Shown here: piece after piece, positions 20,740 through 34,126 of the stretch
How the letters are laid out: each line of letters begins with the position of its first letter
Position numbering within the stretch: position 1 is the stretch's first letter
Source of the DNA: Macrocybe gigantea
Lineage: Eukaryota > Basidiomycota > Agaricomycetes > Agaricales > Callistosporiaceae
Direction: 5' to 3'
DNA length: 60,561 bases
Assembly: GCA_011319805.1 (NCBI GenBank)
Contig: SJRY01000089.1
Location: 1-60,561 of the forward strand
Notes under the pieces: generated by a model
What the model saw: the letters and a program-made list of their open reading frames with translations, nothing else
What the model was told of the DNA's origin: nothing
The model's database searches: none
Made by a program: the position numbers and the translations under genes

Positions 20740-21003
20740 TGTGCCAAGGCGCTTCAGTGGCTCATGAAACGTGAGAATCAAATACATTATTCAGCACCCC
20801 ACTTGCATACGAGTTTATCTGTCGGCGCAGGCGACGCTTACTTTATAGAACGTCAATAGCTGGCAAAAAACAACTTGGTGCAAACACAAATGACATTCAA
20901 CCTAAAGAGTGACGACATACTGTAAGGACAGATGAAGGCATAGTGAAATGCATGAACAATACCCAAAAAAAAAAGGAGAAGCAAATATCAGGAAAGAAAT
21001 CAT
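20740..21003. other. AT-rich spacer right of copy A
   Basis: No gene recognised. It contains an A-run near 20968-20978 and is the continuation of the pre-insertion sequence at 14219. Confidence 0.4.
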
Positions 21004-23676
21004 TTAGGAAAAAAATGCCGTCCAACGACATGGCTTATTTTTTGCTTTCTTGTCCTCCTTTTCCTCTTTATTGGCATTGCCTAGCAGGATGACGAACGCA
21101 GCATTGAGGGAAACACCAGGGTCACCCGAGTTAGTTTCATAAGCGGACGGACAATATCCGACAATGACGAGAGAACCAAGGGGAAGTTCATTTTGATAAG
21201 TGGGCCAGTCGTGCATCGAAAGCTTGTGAAAATCGTCATCGCTGAACATGAAACCGGGAGCACCGACACGCTTCCGGCCGTCGAACACGGGGACTAGTCA
21301 ATTAGGTTAGCATATGCCATGTAAATACAAGCATAAACGCACTCCTTTCGTTGACATAAAGGTCAGGCTTGAACGGAGGGGGTTCGTTTGAGGCACCTTC
21401 AGATGCGGTTTCTTCCATGGCAGCATCGTCATAGGGAGAATGCTCCTTAAGGTTCAAGAGAGGCACGGGGCTCTTTAGAGACTGCGATGCAGCAGAGGTG
21501 GTACTTTTCTTCTTGGGCGAGCTGATAGCCGAGTATTTTTTCGGTACCCTTTTCGGCTCTGTGCCTTTAAATTCCGAAGTTAATATGGTTAAAAAGTGAA
21601 GATTAGAACAAGATACCAAAGAGATGAAGAAGACATACTGGTGACGCGCGAACCCATAGCCAATCCGAGTTGCCCAATGCAACTACCAGAGACACACCTG
21701 GGGTTACCGAAAATGCTATTGATGAATGTAAACTCTCGATGGCAAAACTGCGCGTCGGGCGATATGGTGACGCAGAACTGATACCGCTGTTGAAAAGAGG
21801 GACGAGCGGTGTCCAAAAACGAACCGGTTACAACACCCAGCATTACACCGTACGCAATGCTGTTATCGTCAGCGACGTCCGTGATGAGCCCGCCTTTGCC
21901 GACGCCAAAGTCATTTGGATCGCATCGCCCGAAGTTATAAAATGGCGGGCTCGACTCCCACAACAACGCTAAAGCAGCAGCACTGAACGTTAAATGTGAG
22001 CGAGCGACCATGCCTACTCAAGCAAGCAATCTAGCTCACCGTAGGACGATATATCCATAACATTTTAAGATGATATCGATGTTGATACGAGCGTCGTTAC
22101 CATTTCGATGGCCGTAGCCATCGATCGCACGAAACTGACTGAAAAACGAAAAAAAAGGGCATATCAGTATGCGACTCACTATAGAAGTAGATACACTTAC
22201 CCAATATCGGGCAATTTCTCGTATAACCCGAGGCTCTTGGCGAACTCAGTTTGCAATGAATCTTGCATCACATCCATAGGATTGGTGATGACGGTGGGTG
22301 CTGAAGGCTTCCAGTTATCATCGCCAACTATCAGGCTGCCATCCAAAAGGAGCTTGTCCAATTTGTCGAGGCCAGAAGGACCCGCTGGTAGCAGAATCGT
22401 GTCAATAAACCGTTGCATGCTCCTACATTCAATTCAATAAGATCTGCACCTTTTTCGATGTTTTCAGCATCCGCCGGTTCTGTGTCAATGGCTACCCCAT
22501 CGCCAGTAACGGTGGTGGTTTCACTGACGTCGCCGCTGTGACATTGCATCAACCAAACAATTTTAGAAAAAATCGACGATAGATAGATAGCATTAGACAT
22601 ACGACGAGACCATAAGGGTTGGCACCAATGACATAGGAGCATCCGCTAGCTCTGTACCCGCTTGAAGGGCACCCTTACTAAGGTCAAACAATCATGAAAA
22701 TGAGGGTTCGGTATATGTTAAGAACAATATACAAGAAGCTAGCACGTACCCAACTGGAGTTGGAGTAGGCGTAACAGGAAGCGAAGACAGAGGAGGGGTG
22801 GATGGCAGAGATGTTGCCGGAACACCATCGGACGTTCTACATATATACGCACATCCATTTTCATTGAGGCCAATAAGCAAGCAAACGAATACGCACTCAT
22901 ATGTACTGATTTTGTCCATGACCAGTTTACCCTGCTTACGCGTCGCAGACTTGAGTTTATTCCTACAAAATGATTATTCAGTGAGGTCGGTGAACTTTAA
23001 AAGAAAATATTACATATCGTACTCCAGAGATTTGGACGCGCTGGATACAGGCGCACTAGTAACAACGTTGGACGGCATAATCTTAGGAGCGGCGGGCTTT
23101 GTTTTGCCCATTAATTCACTGTCGAAAGATGATGTCAGCTGCAATCAGCTAGTCATATGCAAATACTGAACATACGACAAGAGGCCAGGATTCTGTGTGA
23201 GTAGGGCTTGCAGCTGTGCAAGCGCTGCAGTGGCTGCAGTCTCCGAAGATGCAGGTTCATCATCATCATCGGCGTCGAGAACCTCGGCTCTACTCAAAGT
23301 TGTAACAAGAGTTAATGAAAAATGGCGACGACTTCTTACGCTTCCACATTATTCTTTTTCTTTTTGGCATTGGCAGATTGAATTCGCACCCGCTTTGTAG
23401 GAGAAGACGGTTGGTCGATGAGAAACCTATCAAAAACAACAGATCAAGTACGGTGTATAAGGCACAGGTGGTTAGTTCGATGGATATACGCACACGTCTC
23501 CATCGGTGGAACCATCTGCAGCATCGGCAGGTCTTTTACTGAACAAATGTTTAGACACACAATTACAGCCGTTGATGTTGTGAAACACCTAGACGTCGAA
23601 AGGGAACGAATTTGAGATGGGCAAGACGGTAGGCTGCACACCTTTTTGCATTAGACCTGGAACCTTTCGGTGGCAT
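21004..23676 (-). CDS. Hypothetical multi-exon nuclear-type protein
   Basis: Many short exons read on the minus strand from ATG 23676 (MPPKGSRSNAK). Order: a Lys/Arg-rich patch (KRVRIQSANAKKKKN), an Ala/Leu stretch, Thr/Pro-rich linkers, then a folded-looking part (MQRFIDTILLPAG, FAKSLGLYEKLPDIG, PPFYNFGRCDPNDFG, SIAYGVMLGVVTG). A Ser/Lys-rich linker and a C-terminal part follow (PVFDGRKRVGAPGF, LPLGSLVIVGYCPS, SLNAAFVILLGN). The last part resembles repeated hypothetical proteins I know from agaric genomes, often near transposons; the role is unknown. The basic N-terminus suggests a nuclear location. Exon borders are approximate and indels are likely. Confidence 0.5.
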
Positions 23677-24490
23677 GGTAGGGCTGGCGTTATAGTGACG
23701 ATAGGTTCGATGGCATGTTGATCAACAGAGGAGGGAGCAGGACGCGGGTCGAAAAAAAAAAAAGATGGGGAAGGTGCCGACTTATATACCTTTACGATAA
23801 TCAGTGTCTGTGGCACAGCGCGATGGCAACCTATAAACGGAGAAAAAAAAAATGGGGCAAAGGGCATGCTTGTTTCTCCATTACGTTTATGTGCCAGGTT
23901 CATCCAGAAAGGTCAATAAAACTCCGCAGAAGGAGTGGTTGGCGACGCAATTGAGGCGCAGTGGAATGACCTATAAATAGAGAACAAAATCGGGGTAGAG
24001 GGTTTTGCTTTCCTTGGAGCTAGGTGAGAAAGTTCGTGCTCTGACTGCGGAATGCAGACTTCGATTAACAGAGGCAGGTATAGACATGCCAATATCGAAT
24101 TTGTGATATAAGCGCGAGCTGCAGACGCACGGTCAATTCCCCACCGACGAGCGGCCATTAATTCTTCATGTACACGATGTCGCACTCAAAAGCTTCGTCA
24201 AGTCGATTTGAAGTAGTTAACAGAAGCTGAGTGATGAAAAGTCGAGCTACCGAGAAATCAAAATACACAACTACCAAGAAGCGACCTGACATACTTTGAA
24301 ATAGAAGCGGTCATGCTTCTTTAATTAATGGAGTGGTCCCAGTTTCAAGGATCAACGGTGCCTGTCCGTGCGGGCATGCAGGCACGTCATTGCAAAAATA
24401 GCCCAAGAAAAAGGGTGGCTTCAGTGGATTCAGAGAATCAAAGACTGAGACTCACATTGTGAACACCCGCTGCAAATAGATGCTGTACAC
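23677..24490. other. Divergent intergenic region between two hypothetical genes
   Basis: Short minus-strand frames occur (for example 24185-23913), interrupted by A-runs near 23750 and 23843. None is a convincing gene. The region should hold promoters for both flanking genes. Confidence 0.35.
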
Positions 24491-25797
24491 ATGGACGAAT
24501 ATTACGATTTCAACGGCGCCCGTAAGTGATTCCTACGCCGTGCAGCAATATTGATAATGACCCGGACAGGACAAGCGCTCGTGACAGAAATGCAAAAACT
24601 CATAGAGGGAGCCTGCGAGCTCCACGATTACAAAGAGGCAAGCAGCATTCCCTCGAAACTTGGTTAGAAACTTACGGCAATTGTGAATCCATGGCAGCCT
24701 GACGATACGATCAAGGATTTTGACGTTGTCAAGACAAGCAACCCGACCTGCTGGAGATTGCTTTATCCTGTAGACAGTCATACGGGTACTGTCGAAAGGC
24801 AGGAAGTGGTATTCACTGTCAAAGGTGTTATCGCACACGTTGAGCTTCTTCCGTTCGAATGCAGCTTGTAAGTCCATGGCCTAATATGCTGCCATTGCAA
24901 TCGATTTGAAAACCGGCTTTTAACACCCGCTGGGATTGTAGACCAGCAGGCAACCCACGTACGCTCAAAGCAGCGTTGCGTTTAATGCAGAGAGTCCGAC
25001 TCACTGGCCTTGGAATTCCGGAATTTGATCAGGCCTTGGCGATGTGTAACGCCATTTACCAACATTTCTCGGACCAGATGGGTGTTGATGCTGAATGTTC
25101 GTGGAGCGTCGATGTCAAATTTCCCAAGGAACTATTCAATGAGAAATGCGCCGCCATCGAGATCAGCAACCGCGTGTACACGCCAGTCAAGCAGGCAGCA
25201 AATGAAGCACACATACCGTTTTTAGCCATGGAAGACAAACACGGTGCTCTCGAAAAGGCTGTTGAACAATTCGACGTTATTAGGATGCCCGAGAATCAAG
25301 TTGAATATTACCAGAGAACAAACGGTCAAGAAGAGTAGGTTGCTACATATGTTAGCAAACACAGTACTGAAGGAGCCGCAGGACAATGACAAACTCGCAT
25401 TCCAATGTTTTCCATGTTGGCAATATTGCGCAGATTCAAGCATCCTTCATCGCCGTGCCAGCACAGCAAGGAAAGTGGAAGGTGAAAGCGATACTGAGAT
25501 CAGTGGCTCTGTTGAATAGCAAGTACAGAAAGGTACAGATCCCCGCCCCCACCCCTCGATATGATCATACGAACCTATTGACTTTTGACCATGTTATACA
25601 GGCTGCCTATGAACAACGGAAGAACAAGAACAAGGTTGACAAAGACGTCAAAACGATTATAAAAAGAAAGGTCGGATACGACAAAGACGGTGAAGGCATT
25701 ATAAAATGGGTCAAGGTTCCAGTGCTTGAGACAGCGGGTGCGATCTTGGAAGAGGATGTAGTCATGAGCGAAGCGATGAAAGGTCGTAAAGAATGAC
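24491..25797 (+). CDS. Hypothetical protein of an agaric mobile-element-associated type
   Basis: The start is ATG 24491 (MDEYYDFNGA), with an intron right after. Later exons read ALVTEMQKLIEGACELHDY, a PDDTIKDFDVVKTSNP segment, RTLKAALRLMQRVRLTG, and a last exon with FHVGNIAQIQASFIAVP followed by LRSVALLNSKYRK, ending in a basic/acidic tail. The segment 'GNIAQIQ.SF..VP...K....LRS.ALL' recurs in hypothetical proteins of agaric genomes as far as I recall; no biochemical role is known to me. The join between about 25335 and 25390 is out of frame and probably contains an intron or an indel. Confidence 0.5.
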
Positions 25798-26422
25798 GTC
25801 AACGGCATGCATCCTTTTTTTGTTTCTTCTTTTTTTTCTTCGTCTCCCTTGTTATAAATATTTTTTGAACATGTACGACGATGTAATTGACAAATTGACA
25901 ATGTTACAATGTACATGCACATCAGTTTGCACCAAGAACAAAATTGACCAAATTTTTTTTTTTGTTTACAACGAGAGCCAAATCGACCAAAAGAAACAGT
26001 GGATAAAAAAAAAAAAAAAACCCCTCCGAGAGGAATGCATGCTAGTCGATGGAAGTGAATGTTTCCATCAGAGTACTGACGTAGGAAATATAGGACTTAT
26101 AATCACGGAAAGGAATAAATCGGGAGGGTACAGCAGCATTGTAAGTGGGATCCGGGTTGGGTATGTCATACAATAGATCGCTTGTGGAACAATAGCGTGA
26201 CGTGCTGGTGAAAGGGGAGGTGGAGGGAATGGGTTTCGTCTCACAGATTCAGCGTTCCAATTCTCATTGCTTCTGTATAAACTTGCTGCCAAGAGGAATT
26301 GTATGCAGAGCAGATGTTACGACACCGGCTAACGCAAAATGTGTCCTCTAGATCCCTCAGTCACAACAAGTCCATGATATCCTAGCAAATTTCAATAAGA
26401 GGAAAATCGAACGAATAAGGAT
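25798..26422. other. Intergenic, low-complexity
   Basis: T- and A-rich tracts (25812-25845, 25945-25965, 26005-26022) and no supported gene. It should be the 3' flank of two convergent genes. Confidence 0.45.
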
Positions 26423-29400
26423 CTAACGCACCACAGTTCGATTATATTTGCTTTGACTTTCGTCCGGGAACAATCCGAACCAGTCTGCGAAAGCCCAAGT
26501 CATTAATACGTCTACGTCGCGTTTCACATTGGTGTCGACAGCGATCTTATATGCGGGAAATATCCGCTCGATAAAAAAGTACATCTCAGGCCACAGAGCA
26601 TCAGGCTCACGGGTTGCACCCGATCGGACACCTATGACCAGCATATCTGCAATGTATATCGACGTGAACTTGGGCTGCCGCCAAAATCATTGGAAAACAA
26701 GCATACTGAGCAGGGTTGAGTTACCTCGACGGTCGTTGAGTGGATGCGATGTCGAGAGGATTCCACACGCGTTGTATTATAAAGACGGTACAAAAACATA
26801 ATAGAAGTAATAACGTGAGGACAGACGCGTAAATGAAAGCTAGAGTTCTGAGGCAATGAGGCACCCATTGTCAAACGTCACTGTCGCCGTCTTCGGATTC
26901 GGATTCGATAGATGAATTCGAAATGGCATCGGATTCGCCAGCCGGATTAGATGTGAGATTTTTCTGTAACCGCGACAGTTCACAGTCGAAATGTATATCA
27001 TCATAGGTCAAACCATCTGACAGTGCTAAGAAGTAAATGCAACTTGATCAAAACCCAAAAACGAGGAAATAATGCAAGTTGAACAACGAACGAATTTCTT
27101 CCCTGGCTTGGGGCTGATTTTGTACATATAACCCTTGAAGAGAAGGATTCCAAGCAAAAGTGGAGGTTGATGGAGGATGGCAGAGTAGATCTTCGAACAG
27201 CTCGGATAACCTCTGGTGTTCTTGAAACAACGAAAAAGGGCCTGTTTTATGTCATCAGACGTGCAATAGGGAAATCCCGATAGGCCACGTTTTTCTAGCA
27301 AGATTTTACGGCTGACAATTGCAGATGCGACTTGAGTAACATATGGGCGATAGAGCTCGTGCTCGCAATTAATGACTATGTCACGATCGTTGACCAAGGA
27401 AAAGGAACCGAAAAACCAAGAGCAAATTTCGCTGCATCTCTTTCGAGCATACACCAAATGGCGACGTTGGGCAACCGGTTCATCGACGTCTGTATATTGC
27501 CACGCGTGAAGAACGTTGCTGAGGTGAATTAGCGCTCTCAATTGCAATAATCGAGTGATGTCGGCAAAATCCGACGGTCGCAAGTAATGCATTTCGTTGT
27601 CAGTAACATCTGTGCCTTAAATCAGAGAGAGCATATCAAGGCAACACATAGTGGGTGTACGAACCTTGCTGACATTGCTTGAGAAATAGATCCTTGTGGT
27701 ATAGAGCCACTATGTGAGTGAGAACTTGAAACACCCATCGTCGTGTAGAATTTGGTTTGTTGGGCGTGTCATCAAGGAAGGAGTGCAACACGCCGTAAAC
27801 GGTGTCTGCGATGACAGGGGTAGAATAGAAATAACGAATGAATGCCATGGATGTTCAGGCGAAAACACGGCGAAAGACGTATTGGGACGGATAAAACTGT
27901 GACGCAATGTTGTAAGTAACATTGTAGCGGCTTCGCGACATGGACTTACAGTTCCATTCCTGCACAAACAACCAAAGCCACGATCCGACGACTGCGAAGG
28001 GACACACGATCTGAAATAGATAGTGAATCAAATGCGTCACAAGAGGCAAACTGTTCAAAGTCGTCGCCGTCAGGCACGATGATGAACCACACCTGCACGC
28101 CGCAGACGACCTGTACGTTTGCCGCGAATCCATCTGGAAATGTTCGAAAGCCAGAGTAAGAATTAGCAGTGCAGCACATGCCCATCTGCATGCTCGGATA
28201 GGGTATGGGTTCGGTGATCGGACACCACAGTAATTGTATAGCTTCAGTATAAGCAACAGCCTCTGTCGACAAAGGGCATGTTGGTGTGCTGAACGTCTTT
28301 CGAACGAATTCGAATCCTATTAATGGCCTCGACACCGGGCCGCCGTCGTTGTCGAGGAAATCACCCAACATTCCCTTAACATATGCGGATTCCATGCTTG
28401 ACGGCTCACGAGGTTGGGACAAATCTATAAGAAGACCAGAAGTAAGGATCAAAAGAAACGTCGAATGAGTGCATGAAACATCACCGTTGTAAGTTGTGAT
28501 TGCATCCACACAAAACAAATCTCGAAATGTCTTCCTGTCAAAAGGCACAGACTCCGCGGATCGTCCATATAACAAAAAATGATGCCCTGCAAAGTCGTCG
28601 AGTAATTCACTCGAACAGGATCGATTCCATTCGTCGTGTGAAATGGTCTTGATGAATGGATAGTTTGCTGGATTGTCCAGTGAGTTGTCGCATAATCCGG
28701 TGGAAATGATTAGATCATTAAACCAGTCCAACTCTGCCTGATGCTGCCACAGCACTTAGTCAAATAAATGAATAACCAAATAAGAAACATACTGTGAAGC
28801 CCATGACTAAAACAAACAATTCGCTATTTCCTGGAACGGCTATGGTTACTGATTGAGAATGGAAGTTGAAGGAAGGCTGGACATCGTTAGTGATGACATC
28901 ATCACCATCGTCAATGGTAAGATCAATCTGGGGGGGGGGGGGGAATCAGGTAACGAATCTAAAATATGAGGTCAGATGCGAAGTCACTGACATACTGTGA
29001 ACTGAAGTCGAAGATATTGCTGATATGTAAAGGGACGATATCGGGGACCAGTTTAGGGCGAGCTGACATCGAAGGTGATGTTTTCTTTACATGAGCTGGT
29101 GTCGAAAACGATGATCGATTTTTTTTATTCGCCCTAACGCGGATGTTGTTATTAGCGCAGCCAACGGTCTTTCCATGACGGATAGGAGCTTTAATGGCAG
29201 TGAGCCATTGTTCGATGTTTCGGGGTTGACGCGTGAGGTGCCTGGAAGGGGCTATGGGCGTAGGTTGAGAGCTGTCTTGTTCACGAATAACCGGTCCGTG
29301 GTCGTTAGCAGCAATTGATCTGGTTCTAATGCGGGATGATGCCGCATGATCTGAGTCACTATTAGATTCGTCCACGACGGGTGCAGAGTGTGATTTCGCA

Positions 29401-31166
29401 GAGCTCGTACTCTCATCAGATTGTATTTCCCTGACGGTTGGAGATGAGGCCACGGATGTAGGTCGAGTGTTGACATGTTCATGAAGAACGGGTCCATGGT
29501 TAATAGCAATGGTCGATAAGCTTCTAATGCAGGCTGATGATGCGGAACCTGTGCGGCCAATGGCGTGGTCCACAACAGGTGCAGAGGGAGATTTTGCATG
29601 ACTCGAGGTCTCAGCAGAATATGGCTGCATGACTGTCTGCAAATGATCATACGCATCTGTGCCACCAATGTCAGAGCCGTTGGCCTCGTTGTCGATATCC
29701 ACTTCGGCATCATCTTCTGAGGAATGAGAGAAGGGACCGTGTACCGTGAAGCTGCTAACGTGCGTTCCAATGCTGTCAGGCAAATTCGGAGGCAATGAAT
29801 GCGACGATTGAATTTCCCCGGGTTTATCGACCACGTTTGAAATCGCATGCGCTAAAATGAACAGACGTGGTGGATTAACACGCAGATAATGTAACAACAT
29901 GGTATGATTACCTGGATTGAACCATCCACGATCGGCAGCAGGTGGGTCTTGGTGCAATAAAGCGTCAAAGGCATCGCGCACACGCGGATATATGGGCAAA
30001 GACAGAGTGGCGAGGTCCCAAATCATGTCTGTGAATATTTGCCATGAGCTCTCAACATATTCACAAAGATGAGGATTCATGCTACAGAAACCCTATTGGC
30101 CAATATCAGCGAGTTTAAAAAAACACTATAATTTGATCTTACGTCTATCAACGCATTCGCGTTGGGAGGTTTACTGCTGAACCGCTGCGGCAAGAACAAG
30201 CAGCCAGGATAAATAAGCAAAGCAACTTCAAGCGGTCCTCGTATATGACGAGGTTGAGGAAGCTCAACGTCATTGGCGATTTGCGGTTCGGAGGCCGGGA
30301 TCTTATTGTTGATGAACGCAACCAGTTCCGCGATAGTTTTTAATTCTCGTTGACCCTGGTTACAAGAATTAGGCTGGTTAAATGAGCACAGATTGCAAGG
30401 CACATACCAAGAACAAGTATGTCAAATAAAACGCTGCGGTCGATATGTTTGACATCCTGCTCATATTCTTTATCTTGACATTAGTTTTTACCATGAAGTC
30501 TAGAAGACTTTTTAAGGTGAGGGACGAGGAAGAAGTTGTGACTTGTGTTTTCTTAACGTCCGCGTCGAAATCCCTTTTCTGTTCACTTATGAATGCGAAC
30601 CAGTCCTAATGCGCCGTTTAAATGAATCCAATGCAAAACGCGGAGACTTACAGTGAATTCTGCGAAAGGAAGACAGTTCTGGGCGGGTTTGATTTTTGCC
30701 TGGGTTTTCCGCCTGCCACCCTTGCGCCAAACGGAGATGTCCAATATGCGGCACATGAGTAATCTCGTAAGCACGTATTTTGCATCGAGCGAACTCAAGG
30801 TTGAGGATTCTGCGTCCAGCCATGTGTTGAACGCTCGCATCTCGAGGTCTTCTGCATCTTCATCTGCTTGATCTTGTCCATTCAGGTATGCAGCTATGTG
30901 CTGTGATATAATCAGAACGACGAAAAAATAACAATGACGAAAGGTGAAGCGTGCGCACTCTGATGTGTTCGAATTCAGGCCTCGAAACGTTGAGTTTTTC
31001 TCCTTCAAATGCATCCGATAACCAGGGCAAGCCAACCATCTTTGGATGACGCATGACGGGTCTTAGGAGGCACAGTGACGCGATGCAGTAACGCGACGGA
31101 AATTTTCCGGAGGATACGTTTACGTAAGATTCACATATTGAGCAAGGGCATGTGAAGGCAAACAAC
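26423..31166 (-). CDS. JmjC-like protein, probably catalytically dead
   Basis: A large multi-exon minus-strand gene. The N-terminal part has a Cys cluster (FTCPCSICESY) and LPWLSDAFEGEK. The middle (30080-28959) is a long disordered Ser/Thr/Pro region with a duplicated segment. The C-terminal half carries a JmjC/cupin-like pattern: LLDDFAGHHFLLYGR, GFRTFPDGFAANVQVVCG with VWFIIVP, then PNTSFAVFSPEH and an ADTVYGVLHSFLD end. In active JmjC proteins the strand before GF holds HxD for iron; here it reads FRTFPDG. An extra C at 27849-27850 joins the last two parts in frame. The family looks like the large JmjC-like proteins of agarics. Boundaries are approximate and it may be two genes. Confidence 0.5.
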
Positions 31167-31642
31167 CGCGCAGAGTGCCCTCGCTACAACGGTGGACTGC
31201 TGCGATCAAGGGCTTTGCGATGCTGTTGCTGACGAATCTGTCCAGCAGTGGCCGACTCTACTATTTGCCTCACACAGAAGAACGGCTACGTTGTTCCCCC
31301 CTGCTGCAAGAAGGGAAACCGTCCGTTATCTGCATTCGCATCGACCAGCCTTCGATGTGATTGCTGCAATGCATTCCATTAACTATAGAGTCCCTCAGTG
31401 GGCCTTCGCGGCTTGGGCATGGGGGAATGCGATGATGATACGAGGTATGACGCCTGTTTATCAGCACGCTTATATTGTGACCCTCATTGGGCACATAGTA
31501 TCGACGACGCGCTGCAAAGTCCAGGACAAAAAAATGAACAAAGGGATTTATTGGTACGATACATAGCTAGTGTACTGAAACGTCAGCAAAAATGCACTGG
31601 TTTTAACAAGAATATATATGCGATAGAGATGAACTAAGCTGT
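31167..31642. other. Spacer between two JmjC-type genes
   Basis: ORFs on both strands (for example + 31192-31566) have no recognisable relatives. The region should hold the 5' part or promoter of the JmjC-like gene and the 3' flank of the KDM3-like gene. Confidence 0.35.
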
Positions 31643-33798
31643 CTACGAGCCACGATCCCGGGCACACAATGAGTGCCAAGCGAACCACATTGAACGCTGA
31701 ATTTGCAGCACATCCTCCTTCCATTGACCGCCGATATTTTGCCGACGAAACTCTTCGGTTAATTGCAGACATTGAGCGATGCTGTCGGCATTCAGGAAAT
31801 CAACTGCAACTTTGATGCAGTCACTGAGATTTGTGACCTGAAAGCAAATCGATGAAAAAATGCAAGCCAGCACGACATGATGTCATTACCTGATGGGCGC
31901 AGCTGGCAGGTATAAAAACCGCTTCGCCAGTCTTTGATAGAATCTGTAGCTCATTATGCCGAGGTCTTCATACAGCGAGGCTATCGCATTGTCGTCCAAA
32001 TATATATCCTGGCTATGGATCGGGTCCTCATCGGTTTGCCATCGCAACGGTTGCCGATCACGAAGAAACATGCGGATGTTATTGCTCTTTTCGGCTGGGA
32101 AAATGTCCCAAGCTGCGCAGCCGGTAGATCCGTCCAGACAAGGGGATGCAAACGTCATGACATTGACGGCGTCAGCGACATCCATGTGAAGGCGCGTCAT
32201 TCCGTGACTTCCGGCAGTGGAACATGTGGCCATAGCATTGTACATTTTAGGACCTGTAAAAAAAAAAAAAAAAAACAGGTCAACATACAAAGAACAAGAG
32301 GCAGCCATGGACATAACAACCTAAGTCGGGTGCTGTAGACCATGAAGGAAAGTGAGAAGCAATATTGAGCACCGCATCTCTTCTCACAAACTTGGGCGCC
32401 GGCACGGCGTCCTGAAAATCCGCGTACAGGTCAGGAAATGCGGATTTGAAATCGTGGGACGGCGGCCAATCCTAAAATTAGTGCTTTCAATATGTGCTGC
32501 ATTCCATTGCGAACGATGCAGTACCTTTAATTTCCATGTACCTTGCCTGTCTTGGTAACGACCGAACATTTCGAAGAACTCTCGAACAGTCGTATGCTTG
32601 TTTTGTCCAGTCTGACACTCCACGATGTGGCACGATTGCGAGCCATAATTTTCTATGAAGTACTGAGGGGTCCACGATAACTTGAAATGATCCGCGAGGC
32701 CAGTGACGACGAACGGACGACGAGTAGACAAAAAATAGGTAAACACGTCATCTGACAATTCGAGATGTGGAACTCGATTCAGGTAATGGGCATGAATGAC
32801 GGATGCACCGTCAGGAAAGTACGCATCAGATGCGTTAGAATCTAAAAAACTATTCAGTACCAAGATGCTACTGCAAACGAAGACGGCTCACCTTTCAACG
32901 TAAACGGTAGGCATTTTAAAGACGTGAGAGGAGGGTAATTGAGCAAAGGTTTCATGTCATTGACCATTTGTTTGATGTCGTCAGTCGAAAGGTAAGAGAC
33001 AGGAGCAAATGAAACCTCGTAATGAGGCGTCCCTGGCATGCAAAAGAGAGCAGGCTGTGCCGATGAGTTCAACTTTCTCCTTTGACGATGTTCACCGTCT
33101 GCATCTCCTCCAATACCTGACAGGCGTTCGATTGCTTCAAAACAGTTGGAGCATAATTCTCTCCCACAATGATAACAGATCCGACAGCATGTGAATAGCG
33201 ACGTTGAGCAATAATCTATCACCAAAAACGTCAACACGTACATTCAGTAGGGATATAGCAAGAGCACCATATTTACCGCATGTAGGGCATACAGTCGGAT
33301 CCGAAAGCCTGAAGATCGCACTGCCCTTCGAAACATGGTCCAATTCGCGCTCGAGAATAGGCAGTAGTGCAGACGCCACGGCAGCCTGAAGGAGTGATGC
33401 ATCAGAAACACGAAGATGACCAAAAAGGCACCCAAGAATATAAAAAAGACAGGAATAACACGGTTAGAAATATAATCACGAGCGATCAGATGCACTTTGA
33501 CATATATAATTTCACTGGCATCCACCGCATTATACCAGCATTTCGGATATCGTATATCCAGCGCCTTGATCAATGCCGATGCTGGTGAAGAGAATGAATA
33601 GCTCATGATGGCGCCGCTGTCATCGAGGACCAAACTCCGGATACCAACGAAGCGGCAGGAGTCGCCGGTCCTTTTTGAAAGACAAATGAAGCATTTCGTA
33701 GCTCCTGTCCTCCTGACGCGCGTGTGAGAGCATATGTCGTGTTGCAACAGCGATTGGGCCATCAGACTTGGCGAAGTGTTTGGAGGCACGAATAACAT
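31643..33798 (-). CDS. JmjC histone demethylase, KDM3-like
   Basis: The start is ATG 33798 (MLFVPPNTSPS). Zinc-binding parts follow: TKCFICLSKRTGDSC, DPTVCPTCGKY and ICYHCGRELCSNCFEAI, in the layout of the KDM3/JHDM2 finger. The JmjC domain then reads RRPFVVTGLADHF, DWPPSHDFKSAFPDLY, the iron/2OG motif TRLHMDVADAVNVM, an AAWDIFPAE segment, and FIP...CAHQVTNLSDCIKVAVDFL with the distal His. KDM3 enzymes remove H3K9 methyl marks, so a role in de-silencing is plausible. One base is missing near 31930, where QRPGEAVFIP is expected. Introns are short and GT-AG. Catalytic His/Asp/His are all present. Confidence 0.8.
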
Positions 33799-34126
33799 GA
33801 CTGCATGTATTATGTAAATAGGGGAGAGTCCCCGAGTTACATAATGCACGCGGTCATGTTATTCCCACAGATCGTGATGAAGGAAGAGGCATAAGCCGCG
33901 AACATAATAAAATTTGGGCTGAATTCGGGAACAGGCCGTTTCACATTATCCGCAACGTATACTATGCCGTGCTATTATGCCACCGCCAATCACTCTCCTT
34001 CTCCGCATCGCTAATTTCCACGAGCTCGCTCATGTAGCCATTGTTAATCCTCTCCAGTAAGCTGGAAAAAAAAAAAAAAAGAAAAAAAAAATGAGACCGT
34101 TAACGGGCAGAAAGGTGAACCAAATA
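33799..34126. other. Intergenic with poly-A tract
   Basis: Promoter side of the KDM3-like gene and 3' side of P1. A tract of about 27 adenines broken by one G lies at 34064-34091, just after the P1 stop on the other strand. Confidence 0.5.

Noticed and set aside
28931..28943. Run of about 13 G
   Set aside because: A simple homopolymer that falls in a probable intron of the JmjC-like gene; run length in an assembly is unreliable and no function is implied.
34064..34091. Long A tract as a retroposition (poly-A) tail of P1
   Set aside because: P1 has introns and lies on the opposite strand, so it is not a retrocopy; the tract is low-complexity sequence.
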